Positions 8,951 to 17,504 of a stretch of 64,000 nt of DNA are shown here, piece by piece. Positions within the stretch are counted from its first letter, which is position 1. Each line of letters opens with the position of its first letter. The position numbers and the translations under genes are program-made. Source of the stretch: an uncultured Prevotellaceae bacterium (GTDB taxonomy: Bacteria; Bacteroidota; Bacteroidia; Bacteroidales; Bacteroidaceae); NCBI GenBank assembly GCA_900315075.1, contig OMXV01000019.1, positions 62,001-126,000 on the forward strand. The letters are read 5' to 3'. The notes beneath the pieces were generated by a model that saw nothing but the letters and a program-made list of their open reading frames with translations, made no database searches and was not told where the DNA came from.

Positions 8951-9523
8951 ATGAACCATAATAATAGAATTAATATGATTTTAGAGAACAACAAGAAAAA
9001 TGATCAACCCACAAAGGAAATCTATCTTGCTGGTGGTTGTTTCTGGGGGACAGAGCATTACTTCAAACAGATTGAGGGCGTGATAGAAACTGAAGTTGGC
9101 TATGCCAACGGTATCATCGAGAACCCGACATACGAACAAGTGTGTACAGACAAAACACACTTTGCCGAAACCGTCCACATCAGATATGTGCCAGAACGAG
9201 TGAGTCTCGAATTTCTTTTGCACATGTACTTCAAGGCTATCGACCCAGTGAGCGTCAATCAACAAGGACACGACAAAGGTACACAATACCGGACTGGCAT
9301 CTACTTCACCGACCCTGAAGACCTCAGTATTATCAATAAAGTCTATAATAAAGAGCAACTGAAATATCAACAGCCTTTTGCTGTGGAGAAACAGCCTTTG
9401 GAGAACTTTTACACCGCAGAAGAATACCATCAAGACTATCTTGACAAGAATCCTGATGGTTACTGCCATCTGCCATTATCTCTCTTTGAGTTTGCAAAGA
9501 AAGCAAATCCAAAAGATAAATAA
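8951..9523 (+). CDS. msrA: Peptide-methionine (S)-S-oxide reductase MsrA
   Basis: 190 residues, single MsrA domain without a fused MsrB. It reduces methionine S-sulfoxide in proteins and free methionine. The active-site motif GGCFWGTEHYF contains the catalytic Cys30. Further family blocks are the GVIETEVGYANG loop, HTEV-like THFAETVHIRY, DPVSVNQQGHDKGTQYRTGIYF, and FYTAEEYHQDYLDKNP near the C-terminus. The recycling cysteine may be in the final GYCHL. An ATG eight codons further on (8975) is an alternative start. There is no signal peptide, so it acts in the cytosol. It stands next to a peroxidase/nitroreductase gene, which suggests a local oxidative-stress pair. Confidence 0.95.
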   Translation: MNHNNRINMILENNKKNDQPTKEIYLAGGCFWGTEHYFKQIEGVIETEVGYANGIIENPTYEQVCTDKTHFAETVHIRYVPERVSLEFLLHMYFKAIDPVSVNQQGHDKGTQYRTGIYFTDPEDLSIINKVYNKEQLKYQQPFAVEKQPLENFYTAEEYHQDYLDKNPDGYCHLPLSLFEFAKKANPKDK

Positions 9524-9565
9524 CCATATTTGAAAATTATTTACTATTGATTATAAATCCATTAA

Positions 9566-9573
9566 TACTTTTG
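9566..9573 (+). promoter_or_regulatory. Possible -7 box with very short leader
   Basis: TACTTTTG matches TAnnTTTG and lies only 5 bases before the ATG at 9579, which would make the transcript nearly leaderless. No TTTG at 19-20 nt upstream is seen. The match could also be chance in AT-rich sequence. Confidence 0.35.
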
Positions 9574-9578
9574 CTAAT

Positions 9579-10715
9579 ATGAAAAGACTGTTTTTATTCC
9601 TTATGGCATTAATATGTGTGCTGGCCTTATCGGCACAAAGTGTATATGATTTTACCGTAAAGGATGATTTGGGAAACGACGTGTCACTTGCCGACTATAA
9701 AGGTAAGGTGTTGCTTATTGTGAACACAGCCACACGGTGTGGATTCACACCTCAATATAAAGAATTAGAAGAGCTTTATGAAAAATATGAGAAAGAAGGT
9801 TTAGAAATACTTGACTTCCCATGCAACCAATTTGGTCAGCAGGCTCCTGGTACGATTCAGGAGATACACCAATTCTGCACAGCCAACTTCAACATCCATT
9901 TTCCACAGTTTGACAAAATAGACGTAAATGGCGATAATGCCCATCCACTTTACACCTACTTGAAGTCACAGAAAGGTTTTGGCGGTTTCGACCTGACGGA
10001 TGACATGGGCAAGAGGCTCGACGATATGTTTCGCAAGCGAGATGCTAATTTCGACAAGAATGCCGATATCAAATGGAACTTCACCAAATTCTTAGTTAGC
10101 CGCGACGGTAGGGTCATCAAACGGTATGAGCCGTCGGATAAAATGAGCGACGTTGAAATAGACATTCAACTGGAACTCAACCCTGTGCTAAGTACAATGA
10201 TGGCACGTCGTTCCATACGCAAATACCTCGACAAACCTGTTGAACACGAGAAACTGGAGGTAATCATTCGTGCTGGTATCAATGCACCGAGTGGCATGAA
10301 CCGCCAGCCATGGATAGTTCGCGTAGTAGAAGACCAGCAACTAATTGCCAGCGTGACAGAAGTATATAAGCAGGAAAATGCAGAGCAAGTGAAACGAGAC
10401 AAAGACTTCAAGAATATGTTCCGAAACGCCCCTACCCTCATCTGTGTCTGTACAGCAGCCCAAGGTGATGGTGAACTGGATGCCGGCTTATTAGGTGAGA
10501 ATATGATGTTAGCGGCACAAGCTATGGGTCTCGGCACCTGCTGTCTTGGCGGTCCTGTGAGATGGTTGCTCTCCAATGAAAAGGCAAAATTCTTTGTTGA
10601 CCGACTTGATATCCCCACCGACTATAAGCTTAACTATATCATAGCCATCGGTTATCCAGATGAACAACCCGAAGCAAAACCACGTGATGCTTCAAAGGTA
10701 AAATACATCAAATAA
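9579..10715 (+). CDS. Secreted glutathione peroxidase-nitroreductase fusion protein
   Basis: 378 residues: signal peptide (1-19), a glutathione/thioredoxin peroxidase domain (about 22-200) and a nitroreductase domain (about 203-378). The peroxidase part has the catalytic Cys54 in NTATRCGFTPQY, the FPCNQFGQQ block with Gln84, and Trp166 in KWNFTKF, thus the Cys-Gln-Trp triad. The nitroreductase part starts with ARRSIRKYLDKPV and contains APSGMNRQPW and GLGTCCLGG, FMN-binding motifs of the family. It probably removes peroxides and reduces an unknown substrate in the periplasm. Both domains appear intact. A nitroreductase outside the cytosol would need FMN loaded before or after export, which is unusual. 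Confidence 0.88.
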   Translation: MKRLFLFLMALICVLALSAQSVYDFTVKDDLGNDVSLADYKGKVLLIVNTATRCGFTPQYKELEELYEKYEKEGLEILDFPCNQFGQQAPGTIQEIHQFCTANFNIHFPQFDKIDVNGDNAHPLYTYLKSQKGFGGFDLTDDMGKRLDDMFRKRDANFDKNADIKWNFTKFLVSRDGRVIKRYEPSDKMSDVEIDIQLELNPVLSTMMARRSIRKYLDKPVEHEKLEVIIRAGINAPSGMNRQPWIVRVVEDQQLIASVTEVYKQENAEQVKRDKDFKNMFRNAPTLICVCTAAQGDGELDAGLLGENMMLAAQAMGLGTCCLGGPVRWLLSNEKAKFFVDRLDIPTDYKLNYIIAIGYPDEQPEAKPRDASKVKYIK

Positions 10716-10736
10716 GGATTGGAGATTTTGGCGTCT

Positions 10737-12206
10737 TCATCCATTTTTCTGTATTTTCCTCAGCAGGTCGATTTTCCCGTCTTCAATCAATTTGAGAATC
10801 AGTTCACCGAAAAGGGTATTCTGCCAGGCAAACCATGAGCGTGTATATTTGGATGCGTCATCCTTGTTGAACGACTCGTGCATGAAACCTGTGCCATTGT
10901 CGGTGTTGACCAACATTTGCAGGCATTGGACTATTTCATTGTCATCCTGACTGGTGAAAGCCCTCATCATAATCGACATAGGCCAAACCATGTCGTATCC
11001 GATATGAGGGCCACCTATGCCCTCCCCTATCTTTCCGCGGAAGAAATAAGGATTGTCGTCACTCCACACAAATCGACGGGTATTCTGATAGACAGGGTCG
11101 TTCATATCGACATCTCCTAAATATGCCATAGCAAGCAAACTGGGTACATTGGCATCGTCCATAATCAACTGGTTTCCAAATCCATCTACTTCAAAAGCAT
11201 AAATCTTGCCATATTTTGGATGATTATAAATGGCATATTTCTTCAATGCGGTCTCCACCTCATCTGCCAATTTTGCATATTCACTTGCTCCCTCAGCATC
11301 ATTGTTAACTTTTGTCAGAATCTCCGCTATTTTTCGTAATGATGAAACAGCAAAGAAATTAGAAGGTACAAGATAGAGGAATACGGTGGCATCGTCGGAT
11401 GGTCTAAACACCGATGCGATTAGTCCAACTGGTTTTACAGGATTGCCATATCCGTCATTACACACAGTGTCATATTGGCGATTAGTCGTGCGCATGAAAC
11501 GGTATGGCCCTCTATTCTCTTTTCGCTGCTGTTCTCGAAAAGTCTTAAGAATTTTCGTTATAGCCTCTCGCCATAAGTCATCGAAGATAGAATCATCGCC
11601 TGTCACCTGCCAATAATAATAGGCCAACCTGATGGGATAGCAGAGTGAGTCTATTTCATATTTCCGTTCATGTAGGAAAGGCTTCATATCTGTGTAATCC
11701 GACTCCCACTCGCTTCTGGTAGGATTCATGTTAAAGGCATTGGCGTATGGGTCAAGACAAATACATTTTAGCTGTCTGAGAATGGTTCCCCTGATCATGC
11801 GACGTATTTTCTCATCATTCTTTGCAAATTGTACGTATGGCCACACTTGTGCCCCTGAGTCGCGTAACCACATGGCATGAATATCGCCCGTATAGACAAA
11901 TGTGTCATCATCTCCATCTTTTGTAAGGCTATAATGCACTGTTGTATCGAGAGTGTTGGGAAAACAGTTCTCAAACATCCACGCTAAATAAGGAGCATCT
12001 TTCAACAACTTTTTCACCTCCTTGATTTTTTTCTCAATAGTCTCAGAGGTAAACATACGGTCGGCCAGCGGAGGGCGACGAGAGACTTTAATATTGTCGG
12101 CTGGTGCAGCTATTGATTCAGCGAAAGACTGCCCTGAACTTTTTTGGGCACAAATATTATTTACCTGACAAATCAGTGTTATAACGATAATTACTTTTTT
12201 AATCAT
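10737..12206 (-). CDS. Glycoside hydrolase family 125 (exo-alpha-1,6-mannosidase-like), secreted
   Basis: 489 residues with an N-terminal signal peptide ending near NICAQ. The block TGDIHAMWLRDSGAQVWPY (about 106-124) and the later WESDYTDMKPF, YYWQVTGD and GIGGPHIGYDMVWPMSI are hallmarks of GH125, metal-independent enzymes that remove terminal alpha-1,6-linked mannose. Carboxylates in these blocks are the expected catalytic residues. In this family the enzymes help degrade host or fungal mannans and N-glycans. Here it stands alone, without the SusC/SusD pair or other mannan genes of a utilisation locus, and converges with the peroxidase gene at only 21 bases. Confidence 0.88.
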   Translation of the reverse strand: MIKKVIIVITLICQVNNICAQKSSGQSFAESIAAPADNIKVSRRPPLADRMFTSETIEKKIKEVKKLLKDAPYLAWMFENCFPNTLDTTVHYSLTKDGDDDTFVYTGDIHAMWLRDSGAQVWPYVQFAKNDEKIRRMIRGTILRQLKCICLDPYANAFNMNPTRSEWESDYTDMKPFLHERKYEIDSLCYPIRLAYYYWQVTGDDSIFDDLWREAITKILKTFREQQRKENRGPYRFMRTTNRQYDTVCNDGYGNPVKPVGLIASVFRPSDDATVFLYLVPSNFFAVSSLRKIAEILTKVNNDAEGASEYAKLADEVETALKKYAIYNHPKYGKIYAFEVDGFGNQLIMDDANVPSLLAMAYLGDVDMNDPVYQNTRRFVWSDDNPYFFRGKIGEGIGGPHIGYDMVWPMSIMMRAFTSQDDNEIVQCLQMLVNTDNGTGFMHESFNKDDASKYTRSWFAWQNTLFGELILKLIEDGKIDLLRKIQKNG

Positions 12207-12261
12207 ATCTTCTTAATAAATAGGTATTCAACAATTGATGATATTTAAAAGCTCTAATTTG

Positions 12262-12269
12262 CAAAGATA
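12262..12269 (-). promoter_or_regulatory. -7 promoter box for the GH125 gene
   Basis: Reads TATCTTTG on the minus strand, exact consensus, 56 bases before the GH125 start. The -33 element is not clear. Confidence 0.5.
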
Positions 12270-12313
12270 CTCATTTTTTGAGAAAAAAGCATTACAATTC
12301 CATTAATAATTAG

Positions 12314-12321
12314 TAATTTTG
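12314..12321 (+). promoter_or_regulatory. -7 promoter box for the secreted carboxylesterase
   Basis: TAATTTTG on the plus strand, 92 bases before the ATG at 12413. The leader made from it would include the fragment of the palindromic leader element at 12340-12382. No TTTG 19-20 nt upstream is visible. Confidence 0.5.
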
Positions 12322-12339
12322 CAAACGAAGAAGCACAAT

Positions 12340-12382
12340 AACCTCATAACCTAACAAAACTGGAACTTGCGTGAGTTGAAAC
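12340..12382 (+). repeat. Decayed end of the palindromic leader element
   Basis: The text AAAACTGGAACTTGCG.GAGTTG matches the 3' end of the full element at 46155-46327 (GAAACTGGAGCTTGCGAAAGTTG) and has the same sense orientation towards the downstream gene. Only this end and some CATAACCT units are recognisable. Confidence 0.6.
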
Positions 12383-12412
12383 ATTAATATATAAACCTAA
12401 TGAAAAAACATT

Positions 12413-13936
12413 ATGAAAAAATTATTGTTGCCTCTTCTGCTCATGGTAGCAGTATCAGCTAATGCAGCTGAAAATCCAGTGTTAACTATTGAGGGTGGCC
12501 AGGTTCAGGGTGTATTTGCTGACGACCACCCTGACGTGTATGTCTATCGTGGTATTCCCTATGCAGCTCCTCCTATTAGGGAAAACCGTTGGAAAGAGCC
12601 ACAGCCTGTCATACCTTGGAAGGGAGTGAAAATCTGCGACACATTTGGTCGCCCAAGTTATCAGGCCATTCAGTATACTGGCGGCTATTACACGGAGTGG
12701 GGTTATGGCAAGGAGGCCGCTTTTAGCGAAGACTGCCTCTATTTGAATGTATGGACAAAAGCTCCTGGTCAAACGGCGAAGAAGCTCCCTGTTGCCCTAT
12801 GGATTCATGGAGGTGGCTATCGAGAAGGTTTCGGTTCAGAACCTGAGTTTGACGGTCAGGAATGGGGTGCTAAAGACGTTGTGCTTGTCTCAATCAACTA
12901 CCGTCTCGGTATATTCGGATTCCTTACTCACCCATTACTGTCGGAGGAAAGTCCTCACCATGTGTCTGGCAACTATGGTATTCTCGACCAAATTGAAGCC
13001 TTGAAATGGATTCAGAAGAACATCGCACAGTTTGGCGGTGATCCCAATAATGTGACAATTTTTGGACAGAGCGCCGGTGGTGGCAGTGTGCGCACGCTCT
13101 GCGAGTCCCCATTAGCTCGTGGTTTATTCCACAAAGCTGTCATCATGAGTGCCCAAGGCCTCAGCATTCCAAATCCAAACGGAGGTGGCATGATGGGTGG
13201 CCGCTATAGTGGAGGTTCTATTGAAGATGCTGCCAACAATGCAAAGAAGATGTTCGATTGGGCTGGGCTGACCGACTTACAGAAAATGCGTCAGGCTTCG
13301 ACTGAGACCGTCTTCGCTCTACCCACTATTTACGGACAGGTGAACAACCCCGGACAACAGAATGGTGGTGGAATGATGGGAATGATGCGCATGGGACTGC
13401 CCTTGATGCCCATGATAGACGGCTATGTAAGCATTAAGAGTTTCGATGATGCTACACGTGAAGGCACCTTAGCCGATGTACCTTACATGATTGGCTATAC
13501 CCTCAATGATATGGGTGATATGGCCCCCAACATTGCAGAGTTCTGTAAGGTCCGCGAAAGTAAGGGTGGTAAGGCTTGGGCTTATGAGTTCGCTCGCCCA
13601 CTTCCCGATGATGGTTCACATCCGGAGGTAACCCAACGTCTGAGGGGGGCATTCCATTCATCTGACCTCTGGTTTGTCTTCAAATCATTGAAACACTGTT
13701 GGCGTCCATGGACCAAAGGCGACTGGGATCTCTCCGAGAAAATGCTAACAGCATGGACCAACTTTGTGAAGTATAGCGACCCCAATGGTAAGAGTGGTGG
13801 CAAATGGGCTCCTTGCACAGCGAAGAATCCTAAGTTCATGGTATTCAAACTCGACGACAAAGATGCCGAGGCTTCCTTCTTCGGCGATCCAGAGAAAGCC
13901 CCACAACCACAGGGTTTCGGATTCCCCAGAAGATAA
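12413..13936 (+). CDS. Secreted type-B carboxylesterase
   Basis: 507 residues with a signal peptide ending SANAA. It has the carboxylesterase/lipase fold: GIPYAAPPIRENRW, the EDCLYLNVW block, oxyanion-hole HGGGY and the nucleophile Ser220 in GQSAGGGS. The active-site His is in GAFHSSDLWFVF. Such enzymes cleave ester bonds of plant polysaccharides, lipids or xenobiotics in the periplasm or outside the cell. Two Gly/Met-rich stretches (NGGGMMGGRYSGGS and NGGGMMGMMRMGLPLMPM) are inserted after the nucleophile region and are absent from the paralogue at 43555-44919. The gene ends in a strong hairpin terminator. Confidence 0.9.
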   Translation: MKKLLLPLLLMVAVSANAAENPVLTIEGGQVQGVFADDHPDVYVYRGIPYAAPPIRENRWKEPQPVIPWKGVKICDTFGRPSYQAIQYTGGYYTEWGYGKEAAFSEDCLYLNVWTKAPGQTAKKLPVALWIHGGGYREGFGSEPEFDGQEWGAKDVVLVSINYRLGIFGFLTHPLLSEESPHHVSGNYGILDQIEALKWIQKNIAQFGGDPNNVTIFGQSAGGGSVRTLCESPLARGLFHKAVIMSAQGLSIPNPNGGGMMGGRYSGGSIEDAANNAKKMFDWAGLTDLQKMRQASTETVFALPTIYGQVNNPGQQNGGGMMGMMRMGLPLMPMIDGYVSIKSFDDATREGTLADVPYMIGYTLNDMGDMAPNIAEFCKVRESKGGKAWAYEFARPLPDDGSHPEVTQRLRGAFHSSDLWFVFKSLKHCWRPWTKGDWDLSEKMLTAWTNFVKYSDPNGKSGGKWAPCTAKNPKFMVFKLDDKDAEASFFGDPEKAPQPQGFGFPRR

Positions 13937-13951
13937 TCTATTCTGCGTTAC

Positions 13952-13983
13952 AAAAATGGCCGGCATAATTGTCGGCCATTTTT
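13952..13983. terminator. Bidirectional intrinsic terminator
   Basis: A perfect stem AAAAATGGCCG / CGGCCATTTTT with a 10-base loop, A-run on one side and T-run on the other. It lies between the convergent esterase gene and the ABC permease gene and can serve both. Confidence 0.85.
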
Positions 13984-14000
13984 AATCTATGCTCATATAT

Positions 14001-15197
14001 CTATCTTCTTTTCCATACACGCAAAATCTTACGGCGTATGGCGAAAATATTTAATACAGATACCACAACCAGAAGGATGATGCCCACCAGAATCGATGGC
14101 ATCAGCGAACCTTCCTCAATCTGTGGGAAGATGGTCTCGATAATCTCCATATAATATTTTCTAATCATTGCCACTATGATGAGCGCAATGACCACGACAA
14201 CGGCATTGAGTGCAATGGTCAGTATCTGATATGGCAATGCCACTTTCGTGGGACTATAGCCAATAAGCAGCAGATTCTCCAATTTCTCGGAGTTTTTCTG
14301 TACCAACAGGAACACACTCAACATCAGGATATAGAAACTGAGAGCAGAAATAATCAGTCCAATTATAATGACTAATGTGACTATCAACCGTAGAAAATAG
14401 GTGGTTTTCTCGGCCGCTAATTTATCTGTTTCCACCTCATATCCTTTGCTGTCGAAATATTTCATGATTTTCTCATCAGCAGGATTCTTCACCTCCACTA
14501 TCAAGCGTGAAGAATTGGACGTTTTTCCTGCTGCATAATGCTCGTTGCTCCAGTCCATAAATGCCTGAGGCACGAGAATGGTGTTGAGACGAGAAGAAAA
14601 GCCAACCACCCGTCCTTGGAATGTATCCGACTGTCCATTACCATGAATCGATAGATTGACATCTATCATTCCTGCCAATCCCTCACTAATTTTTGGTAAT
14701 GAGCGATTATGGGCAAAACCAAAATTATACATGTTGATGTATGAACGTGGCAGGATAATCGGCACCTCTTCATCGCCCTCCTGATACCCCCAGTTCTCTA
14801 TCGGCACATCAACAAATTCGTCGGGTACACTCTCGAAAAACAGTTCGGTCTTGATGATACCTTTACCCCCTACTCCTAAAGCTGCATCTACGCGATATTC
14901 TGTAGAGGTGAATTTTCCTGTACGTTGGACAAAAGACTGGGCATTGAGTTCGTCCACCTCGCTGTTATCGAAATAAGAGACATCGCCAGAGAGCGACGTG
15001 CCAGCCCCAATCGGTTTGGTAATGATGAGATAATCTGCCCTCATAAAGGAATCGCCAGATGTAAAGATAGGCAAAACATCCTTATAAATCTGATACCCCA
15101 ACATAACCACAAGCATACCCACCAAGTTGGCCAAGAAAAAGCCGGCAAACTGCGACAGACTGATATGCTTTCTAAGCAGTTTCCAAACCAAGTTCAT
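14001..15197 (-). CDS. FtsX/MacB-like ABC transporter permease
   Basis: 398 residues. One membrane segment near the N-terminus (FAGFFLANLVGMLVVMLGYQI) is followed by a ~225-residue extracytoplasmic domain, then three membrane segments in the C-terminal third separated by KNSEKLENLLLIGYSP, which corresponds to the FtsX-family cytoplasmic loop. This is the layout of permeases of the MacB/LolCE/FtsX class, which usually move lipoproteins, lipids or signals rather than small solutes across the membrane. Its start overlaps the stop of the ATPase gene by ATGA, so the two are translated together. The substrate is unknown. Confidence 0.78.
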   Translation of the reverse strand: MNLVWKLLRKHISLSQFAGFFLANLVGMLVVMLGYQIYKDVLPIFTSGDSFMRADYLIITKPIGAGTSLSGDVSYFDNSEVDELNAQSFVQRTGKFTSTEYRVDAALGVGGKGIIKTELFFESVPDEFVDVPIENWGYQEGDEEVPIILPRSYINMYNFGFAHNRSLPKISEGLAGMIDVNLSIHGNGQSDTFQGRVVGFSSRLNTILVPQAFMDWSNEHYAAGKTSNSSRLIVEVKNPADEKIMKYFDSKGYEVETDKLAAEKTTYFLRLIVTLVIIIGLIISALSFYILMLSVFLLVQKNSEKLENLLLIGYSPTKVALPYQILTIALNAVVVVIALIIVAMIRKYYMEIIETIFPQIEEGSLMPSILVGIILLVVVSVLNIFAIRRKILRVWKRR

Positions 15198-15838
15198 AGT
15201 TTAATCGTTTTGTCGTATTGTAAATCAACATGTTTACCTATGCTTGTGACAATAACTCCAGCCCCTTGCGCCTTAGCCTCGTCCATCATCATCTGACCCA
15301 TGACATTAGCATTGTTGTCATCAAGGTGACTGATAGGCTCATCGGCCAGGATAAAATCAAAAGGTTGTACCAATGCGCGAATCATCGCCACACGTTGTTG
15401 CTGACCAAAGGACATTAGTCCAACCTTGGAATTCAATTTGTCAGATATTCCAAGCATCTCAAACCATTGCTCAATTTGCTGGCGGCTCTTGAAACCCGTC
15501 AATTTGTTTTTTATTTCTATATTCTCATATGCAGTCAACTCTGGAAACAAGCGTAATTCCTGAAAGAGGTACGACACCTGTTTTTTGCGGATTTCCACCC
15601 AGTGACTGATTTTGAGTTTTTTTATGTCGGTGTCGTCAAACATCACACTGCCAGAGAAATCGTGCCGATAGCCAAGCACATAACTGCAAAAGGTACTCTT
15701 CCCCTGTCCGCTTTCAGCTTCAATCAAATAGGTTTTCCCTTTTTCAAATACTACGTTCTGGTTCCAGACTTCTGAAACCAAGTCACTCTTATTTGCAAAT
15801 ACTTGCGGAACAACGGAAAGAAAAGATATTTTGTGCAT
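15194..15838 (-). CDS. ABC transporter ATPase partner of the FtsX-like permease
   Basis: 214 residues, single nucleotide-binding domain. Walker A is AESGQGKST, where the first glycine of the classical motif is alanine. The Q-loop region is VSYLFQELRLFPELTAYENIEIK. The signature is MSFGQQQRVAMIRAL, not LSGGQ, and Walker B is FILADEPISHLDD. The order fits LolD/MacB-type ATPases. It overlaps the permease gene by four bases. Its leader is the long 7-bp and 8-bp array, which begins 26 bases before the ATG, so its expression may vary with array length. The cargo is unknown. Confidence 0.85.
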   Translation of the reverse strand: MHKISFLSVVPQVFANKSDLVSEVWNQNVVFEKGKTYLIEAESGQGKSTFCSYVLGYRHDFSGSVMFDDTDIKKLKISHWVEIRKKQVSYLFQELRLFPELTAYENIEIKNKLTGFKSRQQIEQWFEMLGISDKLNSKVGLMSFGQQQRVAMIRALVQPFDFILADEPISHLDDNNANVMGQMMMDEAKAQGAGVIVTSIGKHVDLQYDKTIKL

Positions 15839-15863
15839 TATATTGGGAGTTTGGGAATTAGGG

Positions 15864-16098
15864 AGTTAAAAGTTAGAAGTTAGAAGTTAGAAGTTAAAAG
15901 TTAGGAGTTAGGAGTTAAAAGTTAGGAGTTAGAAGTTAGAAGTTAGGAGTTAGAAGTTAGGAGTTAGAAGTTGCAAATAACTTGTCAACTCGTCTACTTG
16001 TCAACTTGTCTACTCGTTTACTTGTCTACTTGTCAACTCGTCTACTTGTTTATTTGTCTACTTGTTTATTTGTCTACTTGTTTACTTGTCTACTTGTT
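15864..16098 (-). repeat. Long paired array: 15 x 7 bp and 15 x 8 bp units
   Basis: On the plus strand, 15 units of AGTTAGA/AGTTAGG/AGTTAAA (15864-15968) are followed, after GTTGCAAATA, by 15 units of the 8-bp type WACTYGTY (15979-16098). The second array ends two bases from the stop codon of the DUF4836 gene, and the first lies 26 bases from the start of the ABC ATPase gene. So the entire 262-base gap between these two minus-strand genes is simple repeat. Diverged copies are at 2664-2733 and 24199-24267, and a related 7-bp array is at 38344-38385. Confidence 0.9.
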
Positions 16099-16100
16099 AA

Positions 16101-17462
16101 CTAATAATGATAGACGAGGGTTTTGGCATTTCCGAAAATGGGTTTAAAAAACGATGATATTATTTCGCCATAATCGGGATTATCAGCCAATGCTTGTATA
16201 TTCACGAATAAGCACAGTTGTTTTCCAACGATTTTATTTCTTAATACTTCATCTATAGGATTATTAGCCTGTTGCTGCCCTAAGTTTGCAACATCTTTCG
16301 AAGTTCCTGCATAAAAGAGATTGGTTTCACTCACACCAAAATAATAATAGGAAGAGCCGTCATATAATTTGAATGCATTATTTCCGACGTCCTCTATTCT
16401 TGTGCCTTTAGGACATGAGCTTTTCCAATATCCGACATCTTTCAAGAACTGTGTAGCTTTCAGTTGTGCACCCAATGCGATTTCCGCATGTTGTCCCTGA
16501 AGTGAGGAGAGCATAAGCATGAAATCTCCATCCACGCATCTGAGGATATTATCCATGTCGATTGTTGTATTGATGCCAGCAAGTATCATCTGACTATCTT
16601 TATTCGACCGTAGAAGTTCCAAAAGTATTTCCCCTTCAGCATTTAAAAGCAATGCCGCCATGGCATCATTTTCCAAAGTGTTGACATATTTTTCCGTGAT
16701 AGGTCTAAAACTACTGGCTGTTTCTTTCAATGCTTTATTTACCTGCTCATTAAAAGAGAATGGTTCTCCTTGTAAATCCACGATGTCACCATCAATTTTC
16801 ATCGTCAATGACAACATCACCTGCGAAACATCAGCGTCCTTGGGCATACCTATCGTGAAGGGGAGCCGCATCTGCTCGGGTATAGCTTTCACTTGTGCCA
16901 CTAAAGCAACGGGTGCTTTGATACTGTCCAAACGTTGATAAATAGGTTTAGAAACAATGCTCTTCTCCTCGTCAGCATCCATCCATTTGGCCATTCGTTG
17001 CTCTGTGGCTTTATACTGAGAATTAATGACTGGTCCTACCAACAAAAGAGCCTCGTCAGAAATACCCGCTATCCAACTGCTCTTGATGACAGCAAAGTGA
17101 TAGTCTTTGTATTCATGAACCTTATTACCGCTTCTTTCCGCAAGCAACACCAAATTAAGCTTACTCAACAGTTCATCTTTGTCTTTGATTTTTGCGCAAA
17201 GTCCAAACAAACCATCATTGGTTTCGAAGAAATACGTTTTTTGTTCGAAATCCACCCCTAATTGCTCGGACATATCCATTCCTAATGCTGATTTCAAAAT
17301 GTCTTTTGCATCCAACCCTTTGCTCTCACTTGAGAAATCAGCATAACCAACCGCCAAACAGTCGGCTGGAATCACATTCATGTAATCATCATTGGAGCAC
17401 GACGACGCTAAGACTATCAAGGTAGTCGTCAAAACATAAAACAATCTTTTGAATATTATCAT
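16101..17462 (-). CDS. DUF4836-like lipoprotein
   Basis: 453 residues with a lipoprotein signal peptide ending LASSC (Cys22). The mature N-terminus, NDDYMNVIPADCLAVGYADFSS, and the general layout (long alternating alpha/beta domain with VIPADxxAVxxxDF start) resemble the Bacteroidetes family DUF4836, whose function is not known. No enzyme motif or membrane segment is seen after the lipobox, so the protein is probably anchored in the periplasm or outer membrane. It follows rsmE by 42 bases in the same direction and may be the last gene of the nupG-like/bfn/rsmE operon. Confidence 0.7.
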   Translation of the reverse strand: MIIFKRLFYVLTTTLIVLASSCSNDDYMNVIPADCLAVGYADFSSESKGLDAKDILKSALGMDMSEQLGVDFEQKTYFFETNDGLFGLCAKIKDKDELLSKLNLVLLAERSGNKVHEYKDYHFAVIKSSWIAGISDEALLLVGPVINSQYKATEQRMAKWMDADEEKSIVSKPIYQRLDSIKAPVALVAQVKAIPEQMRLPFTIGMPKDADVSQVMLSLTMKIDGDIVDLQGEPFSFNEQVNKALKETASSFRPITEKYVNTLENDAMAALLLNAEGEILLELLRSNKDSQMILAGINTTIDMDNILRCVDGDFMLMLSSLQGQHAEIALGAQLKATQFLKDVGYWKSSCPKGTRIEDVGNNAFKLYDGSSYYYFGVSETNLFYAGTSKDVANLGQQQANNPIDEVLRNKIVGKQLCLFVNIQALADNPDYGEIISSFFKPIFGNAKTLVYHY

Positions 17463-17504
17463 ATTAGTCTGGGGGATTGTATTTGGTAGTAAAGTACAGA
17501 TAAA

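Noticed and set aside
15864-16098. CRISPR array
   Set aside because: Units are 7 and 8 bases without spacers, and there are no cas genes; they are simple tandem repeats.
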